Assembly: GCF_001050345.1 (NCBI RefSeq)
Contig: NZ_LFMW01000012.1
Span: 62,001-126,000, forward strand
Source: Pseudomonas fildesensis
Lineage (GTDB): Bacteria; Pseudomonadota; Gammaproteobacteria; Pseudomonadales; Pseudomonadaceae
DNA length: 64,000 nt
Reading direction: 5' to 3'
Each line of letters begins with the position of its first letter. Position 1 is the first letter of the stretch. The translations under genes and the position numbers were made by a program. This document shows, piece by piece, positions 52,976 through 61,326 of the stretch. The notes under the pieces were generated by a model. The model searched no databases. It was not told the origin of the DNA and saw only the letters and a program-made list of their open reading frames with translations.

Positions 52976-53301
52976 GTTCGCAAGACCTGCAGGCGCAGTT
53001 GCGCGAAAGTCGAGTGTACCACCGGCTCTGGAGCCCTTCGGGCGCCGCCGGACGAAGTGATTGTGTTCATCAAGCACGGCTAAAAGTGAAGCTGCGCAAG
53101 GCTACAGAATATCCAGTGGATTCAAAAGCCTAATCTGGCTTTGACGCGTGCACCTGTCGGGCAAAAAAAACGCTAATGGCACATTGACTCTCCCCTCCGG
53201 GGGAGGGTTTACGCGCCCCCGCCTTCAGAAATCACCTCAAGCAAATAGCCCTCAGGGCCACTGTTTACCCCCCTCATTTACGCGTTATAGGGAGATAGCC
53301 G
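52976..53301. other. Divergent intergenic region nadA / ACP-like gene
   Basis: 326 bases with no gene. It holds the nadA promoter region (minus) and, at 53190-53205, a GC stem CTCCCC-TCCG-GGGGAG preceded by TTGACT (53184-53189). GGGAGA before 53302 is the ribosome site of the ACP-like gene. Nothing else recognised. Confidence 0.5.
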
Positions 53302-53871
53302 ATGAACAATCCATTGGACTTGGACAGCGTCATTACCACTACCCGCGAGATCCTCGCGCAGCTATTGGTGATGGACGTCGCAGATGTCGATGAGCACAGC
53401 AGCATCGTGAAAGATCTCAATGCCGACTCCCTGGATATCGCCGACCTGAGTTTTCAACTAGGCCGCAACTATGGCTGCACATTGCCTAAAACCAGCGTGC
53501 TGGATCATGCGGTAGCGGTGTTTGGCGACGTCAGCGACCTGGTCGAAAAAGGCCGTATCACCCACGCAGGGGTAGAACTCCTGGAGCAAAGCCTGAGCAC
53601 ATTTGCACCCGGGCAATTGCGCGCAGGCATGCAACCGGCGGATGTGTTCGCGGCCACGACCGTGCGTAACTGGGCCGTGCAGTGCTACCGGATGTTCGAC
53701 TACCTGCCCGCGACCTGCCCAGAGTGCAATGCCGACCAGGCACGTCTGAATGAGCGTCGCCAGGTGGTATGCGGCGGTTGCAGTGCACGATTGACGCCGA
53801 TGGAAGGGGACGAAATTTCTCGCAATCTGGTGGAGCAGTTCGCCGCATCCCGCTTGCCGGAAACGGTCTAG
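53302..53871 (+). CDS. Acyl-carrier-like protein with C-terminal zinc ribbon
   Basis: 189-aa protein. The N-terminal ~85 residues are a carrier domain with the phosphopantetheine Ser in DLNADSLDIADLSF (about Ser47). The middle ~50 residues are unfamiliar (TFAPGQLRAGMQPADVFAATTVRNWAVQCYRMFDYLP). The end has a CPEC...CGGC zinc-ribbon pair (about residues 139-157). It is followed after 9 bases by the start of a ketosynthase gene that is broken, so it appears to be the surviving first gene of a deleted fatty-acid/polyketide-type operon. Probably no longer functional in its original pathway. Confidence 0.8.
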   Translation: MNNPLDLDSVITTTREILAQLLVMDVADVDEHSSIVKDLNADSLDIADLSFQLGRNYGCTLPKTSVLDHAVAVFGDVSDLVEKGRITHAGVELLEQSLSTFAPGQLRAGMQPADVFAATTVRNWAVQCYRMFDYLPATCPECNADQARLNERRQVVCGGCSARLTPMEGDEISRNLVEQFAASRLPETV

Positions 53872-53880
53872 GAGATCTGC

Positions 53881-53946
53881 ATGGGGCCGCGAGAGGTTTT
53901 AGTCACGGGCTATGGGCTGGTATCCACGTGGACGAAGCGATTCTGA
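53881..53946 (+). pseudogene. Ketosynthase (FabF-like) 5' remnant
   Basis: ATG with a good ribosome site (GGAG 6 bases upstream) starts MGPREVLVTGYGLVST, the canonical N-terminus of beta-ketoacyl-ACP synthase II-type enzymes; then, within five codons, it runs into foreign sequence and stops (WTKRF, TGA). Some 400 residues, including the Cys-His-His active site, are missing. Confidence 0.8.
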
Positions 53947-54200
53947 CGGCGATGCACAGTGTCGGGCGTTCGACAGTGGTCAACGTGGTGATTTTCTCCG
54001 TGGGTTTTCTCGCCCTGCTGTTTTCCGCCTACAAACCGGTCATTGACTTGGGAACACTGGTGGCGCTGGCCCTCTTCTCCAGCGGCGTCATGACCATTTT
54101 GTTAGTAACGCTGATATCTCCGTGGTTCTTTGCAGCCATTGTGCCCGAGCATCGGGCAGATGAACGCGAACACCCAGAACGCGAGGGCGCCTTGAGCTAG
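53928..54200 (+). pseudogene. MMPL/RND-type exporter 3' remnant
   Basis: In another frame, from about 53928, the sequence reads VDEAILTAMHSVGRSTVVNV, FSVGFLALLFSAYKPVIDLG, ALALFSSGVMTILLVTLISPWFF: the last two membrane helices of an MMPL-family lipid exporter, followed by an acidic tail ending REGALS. About 700 upstream residues expected of the family are missing. The joint with the ketosynthase remnant lies near 53925-53932. Confidence 0.75.
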
Positions 54201-54302
54201 ACGCTGCAAAGGGCGACGCCGGCCATAGCCATTAAGTAACCAACGGTTGCCGGCGTTTCCGAACAGCGCACAACGCCTCATGAGGTCACGCAGCAAGGTC
54301 GT

Positions 54303-54686
54303 TCAGGCCGTTTTGGAAAGATGTTCAAACTGGCATTGGTACTGGGCGTCCTTGAGGCTGCTTTCGAACTGCTCAAGGCCATCGTAGATGTTTTGCAACC
54401 CTTCGATCTGGGTTTTCAGCTCCAGCTTTTTATCCGCAATGGCCTGGTTGGCCAAATCCCACGGCAGCTCCTGGCCGCGGTGATCCTGAAGGATCGCCTG
54501 CATTTCCTTGAGCTTGAAGCCCAGCTGCTGAGCGCATTTGATGAACGTCAGCAGTTCAACGCTTTGCTGGCTATAGACCCGATATTTGCCTTCGCGCACG
54601 GGCGGCGGCAGCAAACCAATGTCTTCATAGTGGCGGATCGTCTTGACTGTCGTGCCCGACAACTGGGCGGCTTTGCCGATATACAT
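54303..54686 (-). CDS. MerR-family transcriptional regulator
   Basis: 127-aa regulator. The N-terminal winged helix MYIGKAAQLSGTTVKTIRHYEDIGLLPPP is typical; a dimerising coiled coil follows (KKLELKTQIEGLQNIYDGLEQFE). Only scattered Cys are present (C46-like in IKCAQQLGF, one near the C-terminus), so it is not clearly a metal sensor. AAGGA precedes the ATG at 54686. It follows a quinone reductase gene on the same strand, which it probably regulates. A longer reading to 54746 is unsupported. Confidence 0.85.
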   Translation of the reverse strand: MYIGKAAQLSGTTVKTIRHYEDIGLLPPPVREGKYRVYSQQSVELLTFIKCAQQLGFKLKEMQAILQDHRGQELPWDLANQAIADKKLELKTQIEGLQNIYDGLEQFESSLKDAQYQCQFEHLSKTA

Positions 54687-54849
54687 GTAAAAATCCTTTT
54701 TTATGGCACAAGAAGAGGCGCGTACTTTGGCGCGCCGCATCTTCACACATGTCTACGGGGTCGGAAACCCGAAGGTGTCAAAAGGCAGTGTATTGGCAGG
54801 GATGAAGCCGGCATCGCCTGTTGCAAGGCGATGCTGTGCAACAGCGGTG

Positions 54850-55428
54850 TCAGCGGCCAGCGATAGCCTCGGCTTGCTTTAGCCAGACTTCACGCTGAGC
54901 GGGATCAGAACCGAGCACTGGCCCGAACGTGAGGGTCTTCAACGGTTTGATGCCGCAGAACTCCAACGTCGTCTTGCGCATCTGGTGCAGACCTGGCATG
55001 CGATAGACCCATTTGTAGTACCACGGCGGGGTATCCATCGTGACCAGCAGGTGAGCCGTGCGCCCCTTCAAAAGCTTGTCGGGAAAAGCTTTACCTTCGC
55101 GGTACTTGAAGGCAAACCCGGGAAGGAATATCCGATCGAAAAAGCCTTTCATCAAGGCCGGAATTCCGCCCCACCAAATGGGATAGACAAACGCCAGGTG
55201 TTCGGCCCACGTGATATCAGCCTGAGCCTTGAGCAGATCGGGCTCCAACAACTGAACCTGTTTGTAGCCATCGTGCAGCACTGGATCAAAGCGCAGTGCA
55301 TCCAGCCGCAACACACGCACATCGTGCCCGGCACGTGTGGCCGCCTTCACATAAGTTTCAGTCAACGCCCCACAGAAACTGTCGGTTGAGGGGTGCCCCA
55401 GAATCACCAGTACTCGCTTGCTCATCAT
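54850..55428 (-). CDS. NAD(P)H dehydrogenase (quinone), flavodoxin fold
   Basis: 192-aa FMN/FAD-dependent NAD(P)H:quinone oxidoreductase of the KefF/MdaB/NQO1 type. Motifs: VILGHPSTDSFCGAL (flavin phosphate site, residues 9-23), FVYPIWWGGIPALMKGFFDRIFLPGFAF (residues ~80-107, given approximately). Two adjacent ATGs (55428, 55425) fit an AGGA upstream. Likely detoxifies quinones or electrophiles under the neighbouring MerR regulator. Confidence 0.85.
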   Translation of the reverse strand: MMSKRVLVILGHPSTDSFCGALTETYVKAATRAGHDVRVLRLDALRFDPVLHDGYKQVQLLEPDLLKAQADITWAEHLAFVYPIWWGGIPALMKGFFDRIFLPGFAFKYREGKAFPDKLLKGRTAHLLVTMDTPPWYYKWVYRMPGLHQMRKTTLEFCGIKPLKTLTFGPVLGSDPAQREVWLKQAEAIAGR

Positions 55429-55455
55429 CACTGCATCCTGAAAAGTTGAGCGTTC

Positions 55456-55487
55456 AGAATAGGGTGTGCCCGTAACAGGAGAGTCAA
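55456..55487 (-). promoter_or_regulatory. Long-spacer promoter of the quinone reductase gene
   Basis: Minus strand: TTGACT (55487-55482), then 19-20 bases, then CTATTC/TATTCT (55462-55456). Such an over-long spacer is typical of promoters activated by MerR-family regulators, and a merR gene is adjacent. The dyad in the spacer (CCTGTTACGGG) is imperfect. Confidence 0.5.
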
Positions 55488-55851
55488 TAGGAGGGTTTGG
55501 CAAAAGCCACGTCGTGGGACGTAGCGTTGAATCCTGTCCGCCCACTTCCCCACGTAGGTGGCCCATGAGTGACCTGCAAAAACATTCATCCCCTCAATCA
55601 AGGTCGACGTTTTGCGTGTAGGAGTGTAAGAACTGAGGTGGAGCTTACAAGCTCTGAGGATTTTTCTTAATTCACTTCAAGCCGACGACTGGACGACTGA
55701 CAGACCCGCCGCAAACGCCAATTTTACGGGCAGTCCCCTATCGACATCACCAAAAGCCAACATTAGATTGCCCCTCGGACGGCTGCATGCCAGACAGATT
55801 GAATAGGCGTTTGCGAACCTTTGCCGATGCGCCTCACTACCAAATCGCGAA
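55488..55851. other. Non-coding stretch upstream of tRNA-Lys
   Basis: No gene, tRNA or strong terminator is recognised. It is less GC-rich than the surroundings and may contain decayed sequence. A phage-type att site at the tRNA could not be shown. Confidence 0.4.
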
Positions 55852-55905
55852 CAAAAAAAAACCCGGAAATCCTCACTTACGTGGGCCTTCCGGATTTTCT
55901 AAACT
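55852..55905 (-). terminator. Terminator of the tRNA-Lys transcript
   Basis: Minus strand: GAAAATCCGGAAGG ... CCGGGTTTTTTTTT; stem around TCCGGA/TTCCGGG with a long T-run (A9 at 55852-55860 on the plus strand). Confidence 0.75.
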
Positions 55906-55915
55906 GCTATAAAAA

Positions 55916-55991
55916 TGGTGGGTCGTGTGGGATTCGAACCTACGACCAATTGGTTAAAAGCCAACTGCTCTACCAACTGAGCTAACGACCC
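55916..55991 (-). tRNA. tRNA-Lys (anticodon TTT)
   Basis: 76 bases on the minus strand: GGGTCGTTAGCTCAGTTGG at the 5' end, anticodon loop CTTTTAA with TTT, T-arm GGTTCGAATCC-type loop, acceptor CGACCC, encoded CCA. All four stems pair. Confidence 0.97.
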
Positions 55992-56054
55992 GCTGTGTGG
56001 TGGCGCGTATAATACTGATTTCTAAGGATTATTCAACACCTTATTTGAAATAAA

Positions 56055-56744
56055 TCAGAAATAACGCGTTGGGTCCGCAATTCCGGCCGCTTGGAACCCT
56101 TCTGCGCGCAGTCGGCAGCTGTCGCATTTCCCACAAGCACGGCCGTCATTGTCTGCCTGATAGCAGGAAACAGTCAGCGAGTAATCCACGCCTAGTCCTA
56201 CACCAGCCTTCACAATATCGGCCTTGCTGAGGTTCTGCAGCGGCGCCTGAATACGGAAGCCCTGCCCTTCTACACCGGCCTTGGTCGCCAGATTGGCCAT
56301 GCGCTCGAACGACTCTACGAACTCCGGGCGGCAGTCCGGGTAGCCGGAATAGTCCACCGCATTGACCCCGATAAAGATGTCGCGGGCTTTCAGCACTTCT
56401 GCCCAGCCCAGGGCCAGGGACAGGAACACGGTGTTGCGCGCCGGCACGTAAGTGACAGGGATGCCTTCACTCGGTGCTTCCGGCACATCGATGCTGCTGT
56501 CGGTGAGGGCCGAGCCGCCGATGCCGTTGAGGTTCAGGCCGATAACCTTGTGCTCGACTACGCCCATATCACGGGCTACACGGGCAGCCGCGTCCAGTTC
56601 GGCGCGATGGCGCTGGCCGTAGTCGAAGCTCATGGTGTAGCAGCTATAACCTTCAGCCTGCGCCATCGCTACCACGGTGGCGGAGTCCAGGCCACCGGAC
56701 AACAGGATGACAGCACGTTTTTGATCGATCGTTTGTTCAGTCAT
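56055..56744 (-). CDS. queC: 7-cyano-7-deazaguanine synthase QueC
   Basis: 229-aa enzyme that converts 7-carboxy-7-deazaguanine to preQ0 with ATP and ammonia, for queuosine in tRNA. PP-loop LLSGGLDSATV (residues 14-24); zinc site CYQADNDGRACGKCDSCRLR near the C-terminus. ATG at 56744 starts one base after the queE stop (TGACATG), so it is coupled to queE. Confidence 0.95.
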   Translation of the reverse strand: MTEQTIDQKRAVILLSGGLDSATVVAMAQAEGYSCYTMSFDYGQRHRAELDAAARVARDMGVVEHKVIGLNLNGIGGSALTDSSIDVPEAPSEGIPVTYVPARNTVFLSLALGWAEVLKARDIFIGVNAVDYSGYPDCRPEFVESFERMANLATKAGVEGQGFRIQAPLQNLSKADIVKAGVGLGVDYSLTVSCYQADNDGRACGKCDSCRLRAEGFQAAGIADPTRYF

Positions 56745-56745
56745 G

Positions 56746-57393
56746 TCAGCGTCCCGGCTCATCGTTCCAAAGATATTTGTGCAGTTGCAATTGCAGGCGT
56801 ACCGGCAGGTTATCAGCCACCACCCAGTCAGCCAGGTCACGGGCGTTCAGGTCGTGGTGGCTGGGGGAGAACAGTACCTCGCCGGCGCGACGGTCCAGAC
56901 CGTACTGGATCAGCTTGGAGCTGGCCCAGTCGTAGTCGTCGCGGGAACAGATCACGAACTTGACCTGATCGTTGGCCGTCAACAGGTCCATGTTCTCGTA
57001 GAGGTTGCGGTGCGCCTCTTTGGAGCCCGGCGTCTTGAGATCGACCACTCGGCTCACACGCGGGTCCACAGCGGAAATATCGAGGGCGCCGCTGGTTTCG
57101 AGGGACACCTCGTAACCGGCATCACACAACTGCTTGAGCAAGGGGATGGCATTCGGCTGCGCCAATGGCTCGCCACCCGTCACACAGACGTAGCGCGGCC
57201 GGTAACTGGCAACCTGCTCAAGGATGTCTTCAAGGGTGCGCACGGTACCGCCGCTAAAGGCGTAGGCGCTGTCACAGTATTGGCAACGCAGAGGGCAACC
57301 GGTCAGGCGCACAAATACTGTGGGCAGGCCGGCGGTTCGCGTTTCACCCTGTAACGAGTAAAAAACTTCGGTGATGCGTAATGTGTCTTGCAT
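56746..57393 (-). CDS. queE: 7-carboxy-7-deazaguanine synthase QueE
   Basis: 215-aa radical SAM enzyme forming the deazaguanine ring of queuosine. Cluster cysteines C33, C37, C40 in TGCPLRCQYCDS; substrate-contacting FYSLQGETRTAGLPTVFVRL at 11-30. ATG at 57393 is preferred over a GTG three codons upstream; neither has a good ribosome site. It follows cpoB, with a terminator between them. Confidence 0.94.
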   Translation of the reverse strand: MQDTLRITEVFYSLQGETRTAGLPTVFVRLTGCPLRCQYCDSAYAFSGGTVRTLEDILEQVASYRPRYVCVTGGEPLAQPNAIPLLKQLCDAGYEVSLETSGALDISAVDPRVSRVVDLKTPGSKEAHRNLYENMDLLTANDQVKFVICSRDDYDWASSKLIQYGLDRRAGEVLFSPSHHDLNARDLADWVVADNLPVRLQLQLHKYLWNDEPGR

Positions 57394-57510
57394 AGTCGCC
57401 ACGGGCGTAACAGCTAAACAGGCTGTCCGCCTCCGTCAGGCACTTCAAGGGATTGCGCCAACGCGTAAACCCCAGGAAGCGTGTTTCATAAAAGGGCATG
57501 GATTCTAACG

Positions 57511-57537
57511 AAAAAACCCGCGCCAGGCGCGGGTTTC
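57511..57537. terminator. Rho-independent terminator after cpoB
   Basis: A6 CCCGCGCC-AG-GCGCGGG TTT on the plus strand; works on the minus-strand cpoB transcript (T6 at its end). Confidence 0.92.
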
Positions 57538-57557
57538 TTCTGAACGGGCTGCATCGC

Positions 57558-58391
57558 TTACAAGCGCTGCAAGTCCCGCTGGGCCAACTGAGCGGCGGAA
57601 GTGCCCGGATATTGGGCAACCACCTGCTGCAAAATGCCTTTGACCTTGTCGGTATGACCCAGGCGGCGCTCTACGTCAGCGAGCTTGTACAGCGAGTCCG
57701 GCACCTTGGCGTGCTTGGGGTACAGCTGGCTGACCTTGGCAAATGCCTGGCCTGCCCCCTGCAAATCACCCTTTGCCAGGTTCACCTCACCCAACCAGTA
57801 CTGGGCATTGCCCGCGTACTGGCTGTTTGGATAACGACCCAGGAATGCGGTAAAGGCCTTGCTGGCCTTATCGAAGTCCTTGGCCTTGATCAGGTCGAAG
57901 GCTGCATCGTAATACAGTTTCTCCTTCGCCGGATCACCCGGTTCGCTGCTGGCGGCAGGGGCTTGGCTTGCAGCCGCAGCCCCTGCTGCACCACCGATAG
58001 CAGCACTGGGTGCGCCACCGGCAGAAGAATTATCAGGAGTTGCGGCTGGTGTAACGCCGGCTCCAATACGTCGATCAAGATCCTGGTATCGCTCCAGGCC
58101 TTCTTGCTTCAGCTGGTTCACTTGATTCTGCAGAACTTCAATGGTGCCTTGTTGCTGCGCCAATTGATCCTGCATGCGTTGCAGCTGGTTGAACAGTTCG
58201 CCCTGTGCGGAGGGGGCAGACGTAGCCGCCCCCCCAGCATAGGCGCCGTTCGTGCCATAACCCGCTGGCGGATAACTGCTCCCGCTATTGTTATAGCCAG
58301 AGTTGCTATCTTCCACAGGAACCGCAGCCCACACCGCAAGCGGTGCGAAGCTGAGAGCCAATACAGTTAGAGCACGACGGCACGTTCGCAT
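57558..58391 (-). CDS. cpoB: Cell division coordinator CpoB (Tol-Pal system protein YbgF)
   Basis: 277-aa periplasmic protein that links Tol-Pal with septal peptidoglycan synthesis. Signal peptide MRTCRRALTVLALSFAPLAVWAA; N-terminal coiled-coil trimerisation segment (LFNQLQRMQDQLAQQQGTIEVLQNQVNQLK, about residues 66-95); an Ala/Gly/Ser-rich linker; a C-terminal TPR domain (YYDAAFDLIKAKDFDKASKAF and two more repeats). Six bases after pal. Confidence 0.94.
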   Translation of the reverse strand: MRTCRRALTVLALSFAPLAVWAAVPVEDSNSGYNNSGSSYPPAGYGTNGAYAGGAATSAPSAQGELFNQLQRMQDQLAQQQGTIEVLQNQVNQLKQEGLERYQDLDRRIGAGVTPAATPDNSSAGGAPSAAIGGAAGAAAASQAPAASSEPGDPAKEKLYYDAAFDLIKAKDFDKASKAFTAFLGRYPNSQYAGNAQYWLGEVNLAKGDLQGAGQAFAKVSQLYPKHAKVPDSLYKLADVERRLGHTDKVKGILQQVVAQYPGTSAAQLAQRDLQRL

Positions 58392-58397
58392 GACGAA

Positions 58398-58898
58398 TTA
58401 CTTACGCAGTTCGACGCGACGGTTTTGAGCCCAGGACTGCTCGTCGTGGCCAGTAGCAACTGGACGCTCTTTACCGTAGGAAACCAGTTCCAGTTGGCCT
58501 GGAGCAACACCTTGCAGTACCAGGTAGCGCTGAACGGCTTTCGCACGACGCTCGCCCAGTGCCATGTTGTACTCACGAGTACCACGTTCGTCGGTGTTAC
58601 CTTCCAGAACAACGCGAGCGCCGTTACCTTTCAGGTCTTTCGCGTGAACGTCCAGAGCGCGCATGGCTTCTGGTTTCAGGTCCGAACTGTCGTATTCGAA
58701 GTAGAAAGTGGTGATAGCGCGCAGAGCAGCTTCTTCGCTCAGGGAGCCGTCAACTGCACCAGTGTTAGCGCCGTAACCAGCGTTTGGATCAACAGCTGCG
58801 CCTTCACCGGCATTGTCGCCGCCTTTAGACGAGCAACCAACGGCTACGGACAAAGCCAGAGCCAGAGCAGCAAACTTACCAAACTTCAGCATTTCCAT
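58398..58898 (-). CDS. pal: Peptidoglycan-associated lipoprotein Pal (OprL)
   Basis: 166-aa outer-membrane lipoprotein. Lipobox SVAVGC places the lipidated Cys at residue 22. The C-terminal OmpA-like domain binds peptidoglycan (TFYFEYDSSDLKPEAMRAL; GNTDERGTREYNMALGERRA). ATG at 58898 with TAGGAG 7 bases upstream. It partners TolB and TolA. Confidence 0.97.
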   Translation of the reverse strand: MEMLKFGKFAALALALSVAVGCSSKGGDNAGEGAAVDPNAGYGANTGAVDGSLSEEAALRAITTFYFEYDSSDLKPEAMRALDVHAKDLKGNGARVVLEGNTDERGTREYNMALGERRAKAVQRYLVLQGVAPGQLELVSYGKERPVATGHDEQSWAQNRRVELRK

Positions 58899-58954
58899 CG
58901 TGAAACTCCTAATGAACCCCAGTGTGTTAAGCAAATCTTTTTTGTAGCGCCGCG

Positions 58955-60256
58955 TCAGTTCAGGTAAGGGGACCAGGATGGTTCTCTGACTTCGCCTTGT
59001 GCGGTAGGAAGTGGGAGCCTTACGCGTCCATTAATGGACACGAGCATCAAGACTCCCCGGCCCTGCTGGCGGGTGGCGTAGATTACCATGGTGCCGTTGG
59101 GCGCAACAGTGGCTGACTCATCAAGGTTGGTATCTGTGAGGATTTTTACGGTTCCGCGCTGCAAATCCTGGGCCGCAACCCGGAAATTAGTGAAACCATC
59201 CTGACGGTGAATCATCACCAACGTCTTTTCATCAGCCGAAAGCTTAGGATTGGCGTTGTAGTTACCAATAAAGGTCACGCGTTCTGCGCCACCGCCGCTC
59301 ACACTCGCCTTGTAAACTTGTGGCTTGCCGCCCCGGTCAGAGGTGAAGTAAATGGTCGAGCCATCCTTGCCCCAGAACGGTTCAGTGTTGATACCAGGGC
59401 CGCTCGTAACACGGCTGATCTGGCGCGAAGCCATATTCATTACGTAGATGTCCGGGTTGCCGTCCTTGGACAGCACGAATGCCAGGCGCGAACCATCCGG
59501 CGACCAGGCTGGTGCACCGTTGAGGCCTTCGAAGTTGGTGATCTGCTCACGACGACCAGTATCAATGTGCTGGACGAAGATGCGCGGACGCTTCTGTTCA
59601 AAGGACACGTAGGCAATACGCTTGCCGTCCGGCGCGAAGCGCGGCGACAGAATTGGCTCACGCGATTGCAGCAAGGTCACAGCCCGCGCACCGTCGTAGT
59701 CCGAACGCTGCAGCGTGTAGCGAGTGTTGTCTACGGAGAAGCGTTCAGCCGTTACATAAAGCAGACGCGTCGAGAAAGCACCCTTGATACCCGTGAGCTT
59801 TTCAAACGACTGGTCCGAAATGTAGTGAGCCATGTCGCGAAGTTGTTCGGCAGTGCCGGACACGCTACCCGTCAATACCTGCTGCTCAGTGGCCACGTTG
59901 AACAACGTGTACTGGATTTGCAGGCGACCGCCAGCCGGCACGATATTGCCGACCATCAGGTACTGCGCACCTACTGCCTTCCAGTCACGAAACACGACTT
60001 CACTGGCCTGGTTCGGCTGGCTGATCATGTTGCCTTTTGGAATCGGTGCGTAGTAACCCGAGTTGCGCAGGTCGTCGCTGACGATCTGGGCCATGTCGTC
60101 CGGCAGTACGCTGCCGCCCTGCCAGCCAAACGGTACAACCGCAATCGGGGTGGCCCGATCGCTACCGCTGGTGACCAGGATGTTCTTTTCATCCGCCGCC
60201 GCTATCCCTGCCATACAGCAAATAACGACAAGCATTCCTCGAAGAAGGTTTCTCAC
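58955..60256 (-). CDS. tolB: Tol-Pal system protein TolB
   Basis: 433-aa periplasmic protein; signal peptide MRNLLRGMLVVICCMAGIAAADE, an N-terminal alpha/beta domain that contacts TolA, and a six-bladed beta-propeller (GAPAWSPDGSRLAFVLSKDGNPDIYVMN and similar repeats) that binds Pal. Start is GTG at 60256, overlapping the tolA stop by four bases (GTGA). Confidence 0.96.
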   Translation of the reverse strand: MRNLLRGMLVVICCMAGIAAADEKNILVTSGSDRATPIAVVPFGWQGGSVLPDDMAQIVSDDLRNSGYYAPIPKGNMISQPNQASEVVFRDWKAVGAQYLMVGNIVPAGGRLQIQYTLFNVATEQQVLTGSVSGTAEQLRDMAHYISDQSFEKLTGIKGAFSTRLLYVTAERFSVDNTRYTLQRSDYDGARAVTLLQSREPILSPRFAPDGKRIAYVSFEQKRPRIFVQHIDTGRREQITNFEGLNGAPAWSPDGSRLAFVLSKDGNPDIYVMNMASRQISRVTSGPGINTEPFWGKDGSTIYFTSDRGGKPQVYKASVSGGGAERVTFIGNYNANPKLSADEKTLVMIHRQDGFTNFRVAAQDLQRGTVKILTDTNLDESATVAPNGTMVIYATRQQGRGVLMLVSINGRVRLPLPTAQGEVREPSWSPYLN

Positions 60257-61326
60257 AAGGCTAGATCCTCAGGTGTGAATGTCATCTTGAATGAACGATA
60301 GGGAGCGAAGTCGCTTGGTTTCATTCCCTGCATCTCGGTCAACCGGCCAATGTTCTTGACTGCGGCAACCGCCGAACTGTCGAACGAACCGTCACCACTG
60401 GACTTGGCCACACTGACCGAAGTCACCGTACCGTCCGGCAACATGCCGATCTGCAGCACTACTGTCATGCCTTTGCGTGCCGAAGGTGGACGTGTCCAGC
60501 CTTCCGCTGCCCGTGCCCGAATCAGGTCGTCGAAACTGCCCGCGACTTCATCACCACGTTCATCGGCCAAGGCTTGCTGACGCTGCGGCGTGTCGGAGAG
60601 CAAATCTGCCAAGGCCTGGGCCTTTTTCTCTTCGGCGGATTTACGCGCTGCTTCCTGGGCCTTTTTCTTGGAGGCGTCGGCGGCAGCTTTCTTCTTCGCG
60701 TCGTCGGCGACTTTTTTCTTCGCCTCGTCTGCTTCAGCTTTTTTCTTGGCGTCGTCGGCGGCTTTCTTCTTCGCGTCTTCGACTATCTTTTTCTTGGCCT
60801 CTTCAGCGGCCTTTTTCTTGGCCTCTTCTTCGGCAGCTTTCTTGGCTTCTTCTTCAGTTTTCTTCTTGGCTATATCAGCCAATTGTTTCTCTTCAGCTTT
60901 TTTAGCTTCGGCAGCTTTCTCGGACTTCTTGGCTTCATCAGCCTTTTTGGCCTCGTCGGCTTTCTTCGCTTCGTCAGCCTTTTTCGATTCCTCGGCCTTT
61001 TGAGCCGCCTCTTCTTTCTTTTGTTCCGCAGCAGCCTTCACCGCTTCCTGCTCGACCTTCTTCTGTTCCATCTGTTCGACTTCAGTCTGGCGCGCAGCCG
61101 ACTTCTGGGCCTCACCCGCAATCTTCTGATTGGTCTGGGTGGTAGCCTGACTTTTCGATTTCAGCTGATACAGGGTCGCCTGCACGATCGGCTTGGCTGG
61201 CGGCAGGTCCGGCGTCATGGCAAAGCTGACAAACAGCATGCCAAACACCAGGACGTGCAGGGCAATTGCCCAGACGCTAGGCCAGAAGAAGCTTTCCGAG
61301 GCGGACGGCTCTCGCTGTTGGTGCAT
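60253..61326 (-). CDS. tolA: Tol-Pal system protein TolA
   Basis: 357-aa inner-membrane-anchored protein spanning the periplasm. One membrane helix near residues 17-40 (VWAIALHVLVFGMLFVSF), a long Ala/Lys/Glu helical domain (runs of KKAAEEA/AKKADEAKK, about 65-245) and a C-terminal globular domain (GWTRPPSARKGMTVVLQIGMLPDGTVTSVSV). The repeat-rich middle is prone to length change. ATG overlaps the tolR stop by one base (TGATG). Confidence 0.95.
   Translation of the reverse strand: MHQQREPSASESFFWPSVWAIALHVLVFGMLFVSFAMTPDLPPAKPIVQATLYQLKSKSQATTQTNQKIAGEAQKSAARQTEVEQMEQKKVEQEAVKAAAEQKKEEAAQKAEESKKADEAKKADEAKKADEAKKSEKAAEAKKAEEKQLADIAKKKTEEEAKKAAEEEAKKKAAEEAKKKIVEDAKKKAADDAKKKAEADEAKKKVADDAKKKAAADASKKKAQEAARKSAEEKKAQALADLLSDTPQRQQALADERGDEVAGSFDDLIRARAAEGWTRPPSARKGMTVVLQIGMLPDGTVTSVSVAKSSGDGSFDSSAVAAVKNIGRLTEMQGMKPSDFAPYRSFKMTFTPEDLAL

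Noticed and set aside
55488..55991. tRNA-Lys as a phage or island attachment site
   Set aside because: No integrase gene or duplicated tRNA 3' end is visible; flanking genes (queC, merR/quinone reductase) are ordinary.
57393..57557. preQ1 riboswitch upstream of queE
   Set aside because: No preQ1-type pseudoknot sequence was recognised in this short gap, which is mainly the cpoB terminator.
60490..61130. Low-complexity run in tolA as a possible tandem-repeat error or insertion
   Set aside because: The Ala/Lys/Glu-rich helix is a normal feature of TolA domain II, and the frame is intact.
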